Shown here in pieces: positions 9,481 to 19,723 of a stretch of 37,748 bases of DNA (the first letter of the stretch is position 1; each line of letters begins with the position of its first letter). The notes beneath the pieces were generated by a model, which ran no database searches, was not told the DNA's origin, and worked only from the letters and a program-made list of their open reading frames with translations. The position numbers and the translations under genes are program-made. The stretch is taken from assembly GCA_014338185.1 (NCBI GenBank), contig QUBV01000029.1, positions 1-37,748 of the forward strand. Reading direction: 5' to 3'. The DNA comes from Lysobacterales bacterium. Its GTDB lineage: Bacteria > Pseudomonadota > Gammaproteobacteria > Xanthomonadales > Rhodanobacteraceae.

Positions 9481-11796
9481 ATGCGCACTGAGGCGCGTCG
9501 CGCACTGCTGCTCGGCGCCTGGCTGCTGGCGCTGGCCGGGCTGGGCGCATGGGCGTGGCAGGGCCTGCGCATCGGCACCGACCTGCGCAGTTTCATGCCG
9601 CCGCCGCGCACCGCCGACCAGGCGTTGCTGCTGGAGCAGATCGGCGAGGGGCCGGGTTCGCGCCTGCTGCTGATCGCGCTCGAAGGCGCCGACAGCGCGC
9701 AGCTGGCCGCGCTCAGCCGCGGCCTCGTCGCCGCGCTGCGGGCCGATGCGCGCTTCGAGCAGGTGTTCAACGGCGCGCTCGATGCCGAGGCGATCCCGCC
9801 ACACTGGCTGCCCTACCGCTGGCTGCTCGCGCCCACGCTCGATGCCCACGCGCTCGATGCGGCTTACCTGCGCGAGGAGCTCGCCCAGCGCGTGGAGGAC
9901 CTCGCCTCGCCCGCGGCGACGCTGCTCAAGCCGTGGCTCGCGCGCGATCCGACGCTGGCCACGCTCACGCTCGCGCAGCGCTGGGCACCGCCCAAGGCGC
10001 CGGCGATGCGCGACGGCGTGTGGTTCGCGCGCGATGGCGCGGCGCTGCTGCTGGCGCAGACGCGCGCCCCCGGCTTCGATCCGGCCGCGCAGCGCGAGGC
10101 GATCCAGGCGCTGCAGCAGGCGTGGGCCGGCTTGCCCGGCAGCGACCAGGCACGGCTGGTGCTGAGCGGGCCGGGCTGGTTCAGCGTACTCATCGACGCG
10201 CGCACGCGCGCCGAGGCCGATCGCATCGGCGTGGCCAGCACGCTCGGCTTCGTGCTGCTGCTGCTGCTGGCCTATCGCAGCCTGCCCGCGCTGCTGCTCG
10301 GCGCGCTGCCGGTGGTGAGCGGCGCACTCGCGGGACTGGCCGCGCTCGCGCTGTGGTACGGGCAGGCGCATGGCATCACGCTCGCGTTCGGCTTCACCCT
10401 GCTCGGGGTGGCACAGGAATACCCGCTGCGTGTGCTCAGCCATCGCCGCGCGGGCGAGGATGCGCTGGCCAGCGTGCGTGTGCTGTGGCCGTTGCTCGCG
10501 ACCGCGATCGTGTCGGCCGCGATCGCCTACCTCGCGTTCTTCGCCTCGGGCGTGCCCGGTCTGCAGCAACTGGCGCTGTTCACCATCGTCGGCCTGCTCG
10601 CGGCGGGCCTGGCCACGCGCTACCTGTTGCCACGCGTATTGCCCACGCGCTGCCGCGACGTCGAGGCCACGCCCGGGCTGGCGCGCGCCACGCGCTGGCT
10701 CGACCGCGTGCCGCGGCCGCGCTGGCTGCCATGGCTGCTGGCCGTGGCCGGCGCGGTGGTGCTGTGGCTCGCGCCCGGCCCGCTGTGGCAGAACGACCTG
10801 GCCGCGCTCACCCCGGTGCCACCCGAGCTGCTGCAACGCGACGCGGCCCTGCGCAGCGAACTGGGCGCGCCCGATGTGCGCTACCTGCTGGTGCTGGAGG
10901 CAAGCGATGACGACGCCGTGCTCGCGCTGTCCGAACGCATCACGCCGCAGCTCGATGCACTGGTCGCGCAGGGCGTGCTCGATGCGGTGGAATTGCCCAG
11001 CCGCTACCTGCCCAGCCTCGCCACCCAGCGCGCGCGCCAGGCGCGCCTGCCCGATCGCGCCACGCTGCAGGCCGCGCTCGCCAGCGCCAGCGCCGACCTG
11101 CCGTTCCGGCACGGCCTGTTCGAGCCGTTCGTCGACGACGTGCAGGCCGCGCGCGAACTGGCCCCGCTCACGCCCGCGGCCTTCGCCCGCAGTCCGTTCG
11201 GCGCGCGGCTGGCCTCGATGCTGGTGCCGCGTACCCACGCCACGCTCGGCCTGGCCGCACTCGCGGGCGTGCACGATGCCGCGGCCCTCGCGCACTGGGC
11301 GCAAGGCAGCGGCGGCAAGGTGCGCCTGCTCGACCTCAAGGCGGCCTCCGAATCACTGGTGGCGGCCTGGCGCGAACGCATCCTGCAGGCGCTGGGCGTC
11401 GCGCTGGTGCTGCTCGCGCTCACCGTGGGCGTGGCGCTGCGCAGCCTGCGCCGCGCCTGGCACGTGCTCGCGCCGATGACGCTGGCGACCTTGCTGGTGG
11501 TGGTGGTGGAACGTGCCTGCGGCATTTCGCTGTCGCTGTTCCACCTCGTCGCGGTCACGCTCGCGGCCGGGCTCGGCCTGCACTACGCGCTGTTCTTCGA
11601 GCAGCGCCCGCGCGATGCCGCCGATGCGCGGCGCACCCTGCACGCGACGCTGGTGTGCGTGCTCGCGGCACTGCTCGTGTTCGGCCTGCAGGCGCTGTCC
11701 ACGCTGCCGGTGCTGCGTGCGATCGGGCTGACCGTGGCGCTCGGCGTCGCGTTCCACTTCTGCCTGTCGATCCTCATGGCGCGCGGCCGACCATGA
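9481..11796 (+). CDS. MMPL/RND-superfamily exporter of the aryl-polyene cluster
   Basis: Large inner-membrane transporter of 771 residues. One N-terminal helix (LLLGAWLLALAGLGAWAW) is followed by a periplasmic domain with DLRSFMPP. Five or six hydrophobic helices follow at about 245-390 (STLGFVLLLLLAYRSLPALL, GFTLLGVAQEYPLRVLSHRR). The second half repeats this layout (WLAPGPLWQNDLAALTPVP, then helices at about 635-765 including HYALFFEQR). The halves fit the duplicated MMPL fold. It probably moves the finished pigment lipid toward the outer membrane with the LolA-like protein. An ATG overlapping the previous stop at 9444 is out of frame and opens only 15 codons. Confidence 0.88.
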   Translation: MRTEARRALLLGAWLLALAGLGAWAWQGLRIGTDLRSFMPPPRTADQALLLEQIGEGPGSRLLLIALEGADSAQLAALSRGLVAALRADARFEQVFNGALDAEAIPPHWLPYRWLLAPTLDAHALDAAYLREELAQRVEDLASPAATLLKPWLARDPTLATLTLAQRWAPPKAPAMRDGVWFARDGAALLLAQTRAPGFDPAAQREAIQALQQAWAGLPGSDQARLVLSGPGWFSVLIDARTRAEADRIGVASTLGFVLLLLLAYRSLPALLLGALPVVSGALAGLAALALWYGQAHGITLAFGFTLLGVAQEYPLRVLSHRRAGEDALASVRVLWPLLATAIVSAAIAYLAFFASGVPGLQQLALFTIVGLLAAGLATRYLLPRVLPTRCRDVEATPGLARATRWLDRVPRPRWLPWLLAVAGAVVLWLAPGPLWQNDLAALTPVPPELLQRDAALRSELGAPDVRYLLVLEASDDDAVLALSERITPQLDALVAQGVLDAVELPSRYLPSLATQRARQARLPDRATLQAALASASADLPFRHGLFEPFVDDVQAARELAPLTPAAFARSPFGARLASMLVPRTHATLGLAALAGVHDAAALAHWAQGSGGKVRLLDLKAASESLVAAWRERILQALGVALVLLALTVGVALRSLRRAWHVLAPMTLATLLVVVVERACGISLSLFHLVAVTLAAGLGLHYALFFEQRPRDAADARRTLHATLVCVLAALLVFGLQALSTLPVLRAIGLTVALGVAFHFCLSILMARGRP

Positions 11797-12239
11797 GCCT
11801 GGCGCGCGAACATTGGGCCGGCCTCATCCCGCACGCGGGCGTGATGTGCCTGCTCGACGAGGTGGTGGCATGGGACGCGATCGGCCTGCATGCGCGCACC
11901 CGCTCGCACCTGCGCCACGACAACCCGCTGCGCAGCGACGGCATGCTGCGCGCGCTGCACCTGTGCGAGTACGGCGCGCAGGCGATGGCCGTGCACGGCG
12001 GCCTGCTCGCGCAGGCGCAGGGCCGACGCGCCGCACCGGGCTACCTGGTGTCGCTGCGCGAGGTCACGCTCGCGCTCGCGCGCATCGACGACCTGCCGCA
12101 GGCGCTGGAGGTGCACGCGCGGCGCCTGCTCGGCGGCGACGGCCACTGGCAGTACCAGTTCCGCATCGAACACGCGCACGCGCCGATCGCGAGCGGGCGC
12201 GCCGCGGTCATCACCAGTCCAGGGCCAGGTCCAGGCTGA
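11793..12239 (+). CDS. ApeP-like dehydratase (COG4706), altered C-terminus
   Basis: Hotdog-fold 3-hydroxyacyl-ACP dehydratase of the ApeP type, 148 residues. It shows the family start LIPHAGVMCLLDEVVAWD with probable catalytic H14, and CEYGAQAMAVHGG with E59. It overlaps the exporter stop by 4 nt (ATGA). Its last residues, ITSPGPGPG, do not look like the hydrophobic strand ending normal for the family. The last 29 nt are shared with the 3' end of the convergent TonB receptor gene. In typical clusters a FabG-type reductase follows directly; here it lies at 21961. The gene may still be functional, since the core motifs are intact. Confidence 0.85.
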   Translation: MSLAREHWAGLIPHAGVMCLLDEVVAWDAIGLHARTRSHLRHDNPLRSDGMLRALHLCEYGAQAMAVHGGLLAQAQGRRAAPGYLVSLREVTLALARIDDLPQALEVHARRLLGGDGHWQYQFRIEHAHAPIASGRAAVITSPGPGPG

Positions 12240-14421
12240 GGCTGCGCCCGGGCTGGCGGTACAGGCTGAGGTCGTGGACGGTGGGCGTGGCGCCGCGCAG
12301 GCTGGCCCAGTCGAAGTAGCGGCGGTCGGTCAGGTTGCCCAGCTGCAGGTTCAGCCGGGCCTGCTCGACAGGCTGCCACCACAGGCCCAGGTCGAGGCGG
12401 GCGTAGCCGGCCGGGCGGTACAGCGCTCCCGCGCTGGTGTCGACGCGCTGCTTGCGGCTCACGCCGGTGAGGCCGAGCTGGCCGCCGTAGCGCGGATCGG
12501 GGTCGAAGCCGATGACGAGGCTCGCGCGCGCCGGCTGCACGCTGTTGAGCGGCTGCCGCCGCGCGGTGTCATCGCCATGGCCCGCGCTCGCGCGCAGTTC
12601 GGCGAACCAGCCCTGCAGCCGGCCGCGCCCGACGCCGGCCTGCCAGCGCGCCTCCAGCTCCACGCCGCGGATGCGCGCGCGGTCGCGGTTGACCGACTGG
12701 AACACCTGCATGCCGGTGGCCGGGTCCACGCCCAGGTTGGCGCGCGATTCGATGAGGTCGCGGAAACGGTTGTCGTACAGCGCGACGCTGGCCTGCCACT
12801 CGTCCTGCTGCCAGCGCCAACCCGCCTCCAGGCCGATGCTGGTCTCGGCGCGCAGGTGCGGATTGGGTGCCACGCGGTAGTTGAAGGTCGGCAGGTACAG
12901 GCCGATGTTGACGTCGGAGAACGGTGGTGCGCGATAGCCGCGTACGGCCTGCAGGTAGAAGGTGTGCGCGGCGCGGGTATGGCGCAGGCCGAGCTTGGGC
13001 GTCCAGCGCGTGCTGGCGATGCTGGCCAGCGGCTGGGTCGGGTTGTCGGCGAGCCACAACGGATCGCTGCGCGCCTGCATGCGATAGCGCTCGCCGCGCA
13101 CGCCGGGCACCAGCGCCCACTGTGCGCCCAGGCTGATTTCGTCCTGCCAGAACACGCCCGCCTCGCTCACGCGCGACAGCGGGAAGTCGCGCACCGGCAG
13201 CTGTTCGCCGAGCACCACATGGGTCCAGGCGCCGCTGTCGAGGTTGGTCTCGCGGCCATCGCGTACGCTGCGGTAGTCATGCCGCGCAAGGTCGATGCCG
13301 TACACCTGCCAATGCGACAGGCCGAGCCAGTCGCCACGCGACTGCGCCACGAGCTTGGCGCCCGTGCTGTCCTGGGCCAGGTCGAAGCGTCGTTCGCGCA
13401 GCGTCGGATGGCGGGTCTGCGCGTCGGCGAGGCGGTACTGGGTGGTCGCCTGCGCGGTGGCGGCGAGCTGGTGGTAGACGAGCAGGTCGAGCGAATCGAG
13501 CCATGTCCACGGCTGCTGCCACTGCGCGGCCAGGCTTGCGCGGCTGCGCCGCCAGCGGTCATCGCCGTCGAGCGCGCTGGTGGTGACATAGCGGCCCGGC
13601 CCGAACACCAGCGACTGCACATCGGTCAGGTGTCGGCCGCGCACGGCTTCGAACGTGAGCGTGTAATGACCGGCGCCACCGGCATCATGGCCGAACTTGG
13701 CGAGCAATCCGTCGCGGCGCGTGCTGGCGGGATTGGCCGGCATCTCGCCCGCACCGGCGTTGTTGTCGCTGGCATGGCCGTCGCGCCGCGCGACCTGCAG
13801 CAGCGCGCTCCATGCGCCGTGTTCGGCCGCGACATGGGCCGCGGCGAGACGGCCCTCGTCGCGTCCGTCATAGCCGAGCCGGCCGCCGACGCCGAACTCG
13901 CGGCCGTGACGCAGCAGGTCGGCGGCGGTGCTCGTGGTGTAGGCCACCACGCCGGCCAGCGCCTTGCTGCCGTACAACGTCGAGGCCGGGCCGCGCAGCA
14001 CCTCGATGCGCTGGATCGCGAGCAGGTCGACGAGGTCGCGGCCCGCGAACGCGAACTGGCCGACGCTAAAGGCATCGGGCAGCGGCACCCCATCGACTTC
14101 GATGCTCACGCGGTTGCCGTCCAGGCCGCGCAGGTTGAAGCCGAGCCGACCGAAACGCGCCGCGTCGGCGGGCACCGCAAGCCCGGGAATGAGCCGTTCG
14201 AGGTCGCCGATGTGGGCCACCCCGGCACGCTCGAGCTGGTCGCGTTCGACCGCGCTCACGCTGCCGACCACCTGGCGCAGCGGTTCGGCGGCGCGGCTGC
14301 CCACCACCACCACGGTATCGAGCTCGGTGGTGGTATCGCCGGCGGGCGCGGCGGCAAGGACCGGCAGGGCGCAGCTCAAGGCCAGCACTGCGACAAAAGG
14401 CGACAGGCGGGAACGGGTCAT
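12211..14421 (-). CDS. TonB-dependent heme/hemoglobin-type outer membrane receptor
   Basis: Outer membrane gated porin of 736 residues. I start it at the ATG at 14421 (MTRSRLSPFVAVLALSCALP, signal peptide ending near LAAA); a TTG at 14454 would add a non-signal extension. The TonB box region is ELDTVVVVGSR. The plug shows the heme-receptor pattern NLRGLDGNRVSIEVDG and IEVLRGPASTLYGSKALAGV. The barrel carries a FRAP-like box (YRAPPFSDV) and an NPNL-like box (NPHLRAE). No His lies between these boxes, unlike the classic HemR family. The barrel ends in an aromatic residue (LALDW). The substrate is probably heme or a related tetrapyrrole; another siderophore-like ligand is possible. It is divergent from nirS. 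I see no Fur box in the spacer. Confidence 0.8.
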   Translation of the reverse strand: MTRSRLSPFVAVLALSCALPVLAAAPAGDTTTELDTVVVVGSRAAEPLRQVVGSVSAVERDQLERAGVAHIGDLERLIPGLAVPADAARFGRLGFNLRGLDGNRVSIEVDGVPLPDAFSVGQFAFAGRDLVDLLAIQRIEVLRGPASTLYGSKALAGVVAYTTSTAADLLRHGREFGVGGRLGYDGRDEGRLAAAHVAAEHGAWSALLQVARRDGHASDNNAGAGEMPANPASTRRDGLLAKFGHDAGGAGHYTLTFEAVRGRHLTDVQSLVFGPGRYVTTSALDGDDRWRRSRASLAAQWQQPWTWLDSLDLLVYHQLAATAQATTQYRLADAQTRHPTLRERRFDLAQDSTGAKLVAQSRGDWLGLSHWQVYGIDLARHDYRSVRDGRETNLDSGAWTHVVLGEQLPVRDFPLSRVSEAGVFWQDEISLGAQWALVPGVRGERYRMQARSDPLWLADNPTQPLASIASTRWTPKLGLRHTRAAHTFYLQAVRGYRAPPFSDVNIGLYLPTFNYRVAPNPHLRAETSIGLEAGWRWQQDEWQASVALYDNRFRDLIESRANLGVDPATGMQVFQSVNRDRARIRGVELEARWQAGVGRGRLQGWFAELRASAGHGDDTARRQPLNSVQPARASLVIGFDPDPRYGGQLGLTGVSRKQRVDTSAGALYRPAGYARLDLGLWWQPVEQARLNLQLGNLTDRRYFDWASLRGATPTVHDLSLYRQPGRSLSLDLALDW

Positions 14422-14449
14422 CACGGATATGCTGCGAAGGTAGGGCTGA

Positions 14450-16708
<2,259 letters not shown>

Positions 16709-16726
16709 CCGCAGGCTGCCGCACGC

Positions 16727-16761
16727 AAGGCGCAGGTTCGCAAGGACCTGCGCCTTTTTTT
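16727..16761 (+). terminator. Rho-independent terminator of nirS
   Basis: An 11-bp perfect stem (AAGGCGCAGGT / ACCTGCGCCTT) with an 8-nt loop is followed by five further T. It starts 18 nt after the nirS stop. Confidence 0.93.
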
Positions 16762-17037
16762 GGCCGCAGCGCGCTGCGGCCGTGTCCGGATCCGTGGTGC
16801 TTCAGCCACACTCGCAGGTGCATCAGCCGCTGCAGCGGCCGCAACGCCCGCTTGGCCCCGGAAACACCACGGGCCGGCATCCACGCACACTTGGACGGCT
16901 CGCGGGCCCGCGGGGCCGGCTGCGCCAAGGCTTGCCCTCGCGCACGCCCGGCTGCGGGCTGATGCCGCCCGCGGGTCACCGGCGCGCAGGTTGCCTTGGC
17001 GGGGGCCGGCTCCCGGAAAGGCGACTCTGACCCCGGG
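16762..17037. other. Non-coding spacer between nirS and the M14 gene
   Basis: This is the bulk of a 329-bp gene-free stretch (16709-17037). It starts with a perfect 20-bp palindrome at 16762-16781 (GGCCGCAGCG and its complement), directly after the nirS terminator. The rest is GC-rich with no credible reading frame on either strand. It ends with GGAAAGGCGACTCTGACCCC at 17015-17034, which resembles short repeats found near REP-associated transposases. No transposase gene is present. Confidence 0.6.
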
Positions 17038-19530
17038 TCAGTTGTCGAAGCCGTTGCTGAAGATGTGGTCGTCCCACTGCGCGCGACAGGCTGCACCGCC
17101 TCCTTCGATGCGGATGTTGTCGACCGCCCAGCCGTCGTCGTTGACCGACACATCGCTCTCCAAGCGGAAGCGCAGCCGGAACGCGCTTGCGCCGTTGGCG
17201 CCCGCGGGCAGGTTGATCCGCTGCGAGCGCCAGTCGGACTGGCCGTTGCACGAGTACAACGCGTTCCAGCTCGAACCGCCGTTGCTGCTGTACTCGACGC
17301 GACCGAAGTCATACCCCGATTCGGTGGCGCAGCGGTCATCGAAGGTGAGCACGAGATCGGTGTAGCCGCCCAGGTTGATGCTGGCCGAGGTGAGCGAGCT
17401 GTTGAGGTTGTTGCCGTAAGCAGGCGTGTTCCAGGCATGGCCCGCGTGCCCGCCGACATTGGTCTGGATCACCCACGGCGACTGCGCGGTCCAGCCGCCA
17501 GCGCCGTGTTCGACGTCATCATCGAGCACGGTGCAGGCCGGGTACAGCAGGAAATCGTGGTTGACCGTGGCGCCGGCCGCGAGGGCCACGCCGGTGAGGC
17601 TCTCCGCCAGGTGGCGTGGCGCGCTCACCTGCGCATTGAAGCTGGCCGGGTAACCATGCACCCGATAGTCGCCGGTATCGGCCGCGCTCGTGGCCGCGTG
17701 GGACTGGCCGCCACCCGTGAGCGTGATGCGCGCGGCCAGCGGCGCGAGCGTGACGCGATCGCGCACCTGGCCCTGGAGCGTGCCGACACTCGCGCCATCG
17801 ACGATGTCGAACTGCGCGGCGTTGGGCGTGCCCGCGTTGCCGGCGACGTCGCTGCCCTGCACGTGCACGAGGTGGCGCCCCGGTGCGAGCGCGCTGGTGT
17901 CGAGCACGCCGTGCACCGTCTCGACCGGCGCATCGAAGGCGCCGTCGCTGGCCGCGAGCGCGAGCGGCACGGCGCCCGACTGCCACGGCAGACGGTCGAT
18001 GCTCATGCGCGCGCTGCCGATGTTGCGGACCGTGCCGGGCACCGGGTCGACCGCGATCGACTGGTTGAAACGGCTGTCGTCGATGCGCGCGCTCACGGCC
18101 ACGGCATCGCCGGCGACCACGAGGTCGGAGCCGACCGCGATGTCGAGCGCATCGGGTCCGGCCGGCAGCTGGTAGGGTGCGTGCAGGCTGCGCGCCACGT
18201 AGCGCAGCGCCGCGAGGTTGGCCGGCAGCGTGAACGATTCGAAATCGCCACAGGGCTGGAAGAAGTCGACGCCGTCGAGTTCGATCGTGTAGGCCGGCAC
18301 GCCGAGCAGGCCGTACATCGTATCGTCGGTGGTGCCGTCGGTCGGGTACAGCGTGTCCGACTGCTGCGGCGTGTAGCCGTTGTGCCAGGCCAGGCGCCGG
18401 CCCAGCGTGCGCAATCCGCTCTGGTTGGGCGCGCCACTGGAGGTGTCGCCCCATGGCCACAGCACCATGTCGGCATTGCTGTGGATGTCGAAGAACACGC
18501 CGGTGGTGTCGGCCGGCGCCGCGGCCCCGCCATCGCCAGCGGGATTGGCCGGATGCATCGCGCCGGCACGGCGGTCGGCGAACACGCCGCCGCTGCACAC
18601 GCCTGCCGCGGTGCAACTGCCGGCCACGTACTGCACGATGTTCTGCGTCTCGGGTTCGGACATCGGCGTGGGACCACGGAAGGTCTCGTTGCAGGGATTG
18701 CCGCTGGAGCCCTGCCCGCCCGTGATGTTCCAATGGAACGGAAAGTTGCGGTTGAGGTCGACGCCCGGCGAACTCCCGCAGGAACCGTTGATCGTGTCCA
18801 TGTTCTTGCGCTGGTAGACCTCGCCCTCGGCCACCTTGCGGCCATCGGGATTGGCCTGCAGCACGAGGCGGAAGTCGTTGTGGTCGACCAGCCAGGTCGC
18901 TTCCGGGTCGGTGCCGTAGTTGTCGACCAGCCATTCGCCAAAGCGCGTGGTGAGCTCGGCCGGGCCGTATTCGCGCGCATGGATCGAGCCGAGCACGACC
19001 ATCGCCGGGCGCTGCGGATCGCTGGCCGCGGTCGCGAGATTGGTGATGCGCAGCGCGCGCATCTCGTAGCCCTGCGTCGGATTCTGGGTCTTCTTCCAGC
19101 TCGGGCCGATCGAATCGATCTCGACGATGCCGGGATGTGCCGCGGCGAGCGAGTCCATGCTGGCGTAGGTTTCCTCGACCGTGCGATAGCAGGCGTATCC
19201 GGGAATCGACTGCGTGCCCGCATCAGCATGCTGCGCGGCGATGCGCGCACGCTCGTAGGCGTGCAGGCGCGCGCTGGCCGCGAGATCGACCTGCAGCCGG
19301 TCCAGTCCGGCCGCACGCAGCGCGGCTTCGCCTTGCGCGTCGGTGAGCACGCGCACGCGCTGGTGCTTGCGGTCCACCTGCACGTGGTCGAATTGCGCCG
19401 CGGCCCGCGCCAGCGCGGCCGTGTCGGGATAATGCGCATCGACGATCCAGTGGCTTTCGACCGCGTCCTGGGCGTGGGCTGCGGACAGGACGAAGGCGAG
19501 GGTGAGGACGAGCAGGCGTGGCTGTGGCAT
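17038..19530 (-). CDS. Secreted M14 zinc carboxypeptidase with IFSNGFDN C-terminal tag
   Basis: Exported metallo-carboxypeptidase of 830 residues. The ATG at 19530 gives a signal peptide (MPQPRLLVLTLAFVLSAAHA, then QDA). A propeptide-like region (25-100) precedes the M14 domain. Zinc ligands are H184 and E187 (SIHAREYG) and H350 (FFDIHSN). R261 (DLNRNF) binds the substrate carboxylate, and E417 (YTIELDG) is the catalytic Glu. Beyond about 430 lie beta-rich domains: a carboxypeptidase-regulatory-like stretch (TLQGQVRDRVTLAPLAARIT) and a jelly-roll domain (DDDVEHGAGGWTAQSPWV). The last residues are DDHIFSNGFDN, the same tag type as in the DUF11 protein. It probably scavenges peptides outside the cell. 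It is divergent from the M13 peptidase gene. Confidence 0.9.
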   Translation of the reverse strand: MPQPRLLVLTLAFVLSAAHAQDAVESHWIVDAHYPDTAALARAAAQFDHVQVDRKHQRVRVLTDAQGEAALRAAGLDRLQVDLAASARLHAYERARIAAQHADAGTQSIPGYACYRTVEETYASMDSLAAAHPGIVEIDSIGPSWKKTQNPTQGYEMRALRITNLATAASDPQRPAMVVLGSIHAREYGPAELTTRFGEWLVDNYGTDPEATWLVDHNDFRLVLQANPDGRKVAEGEVYQRKNMDTINGSCGSSPGVDLNRNFPFHWNITGGQGSSGNPCNETFRGPTPMSEPETQNIVQYVAGSCTAAGVCSGGVFADRRAGAMHPANPAGDGGAAAPADTTGVFFDIHSNADMVLWPWGDTSSGAPNQSGLRTLGRRLAWHNGYTPQQSDTLYPTDGTTDDTMYGLLGVPAYTIELDGVDFFQPCGDFESFTLPANLAALRYVARSLHAPYQLPAGPDALDIAVGSDLVVAGDAVAVSARIDDSRFNQSIAVDPVPGTVRNIGSARMSIDRLPWQSGAVPLALAASDGAFDAPVETVHGVLDTSALAPGRHLVHVQGSDVAGNAGTPNAAQFDIVDGASVGTLQGQVRDRVTLAPLAARITLTGGGQSHAATSAADTGDYRVHGYPASFNAQVSAPRHLAESLTGVALAAGATVNHDFLLYPACTVLDDDVEHGAGGWTAQSPWVIQTNVGGHAGHAWNTPAYGNNLNSSLTSASINLGGYTDLVLTFDDRCATESGYDFGRVEYSSNGGSSWNALYSCNGQSDWRSQRINLPAGANGASAFRLRFRLESDVSVNDDGWAVDNIRIEGGGAACRAQWDDHIFSNGFDN

Positions 19531-19723
19531 GGTGGATCCCCGGCAAAGCCCGCGATCATACGCCCGCGGGCGCCGGCCACGTGCCAACTGCCGCACATTG
19601 CCGCGCGCGGCGCCCATGCGGCACTGCAGCGTGCCGTCCGCTGCGGAGCGGGACGTCTGGCACGCGTGCGGCGGCTCGGCAGCCACCTATGCTGGAACCA
19701 TCGTGATCGTTGCGAGACTTGCC

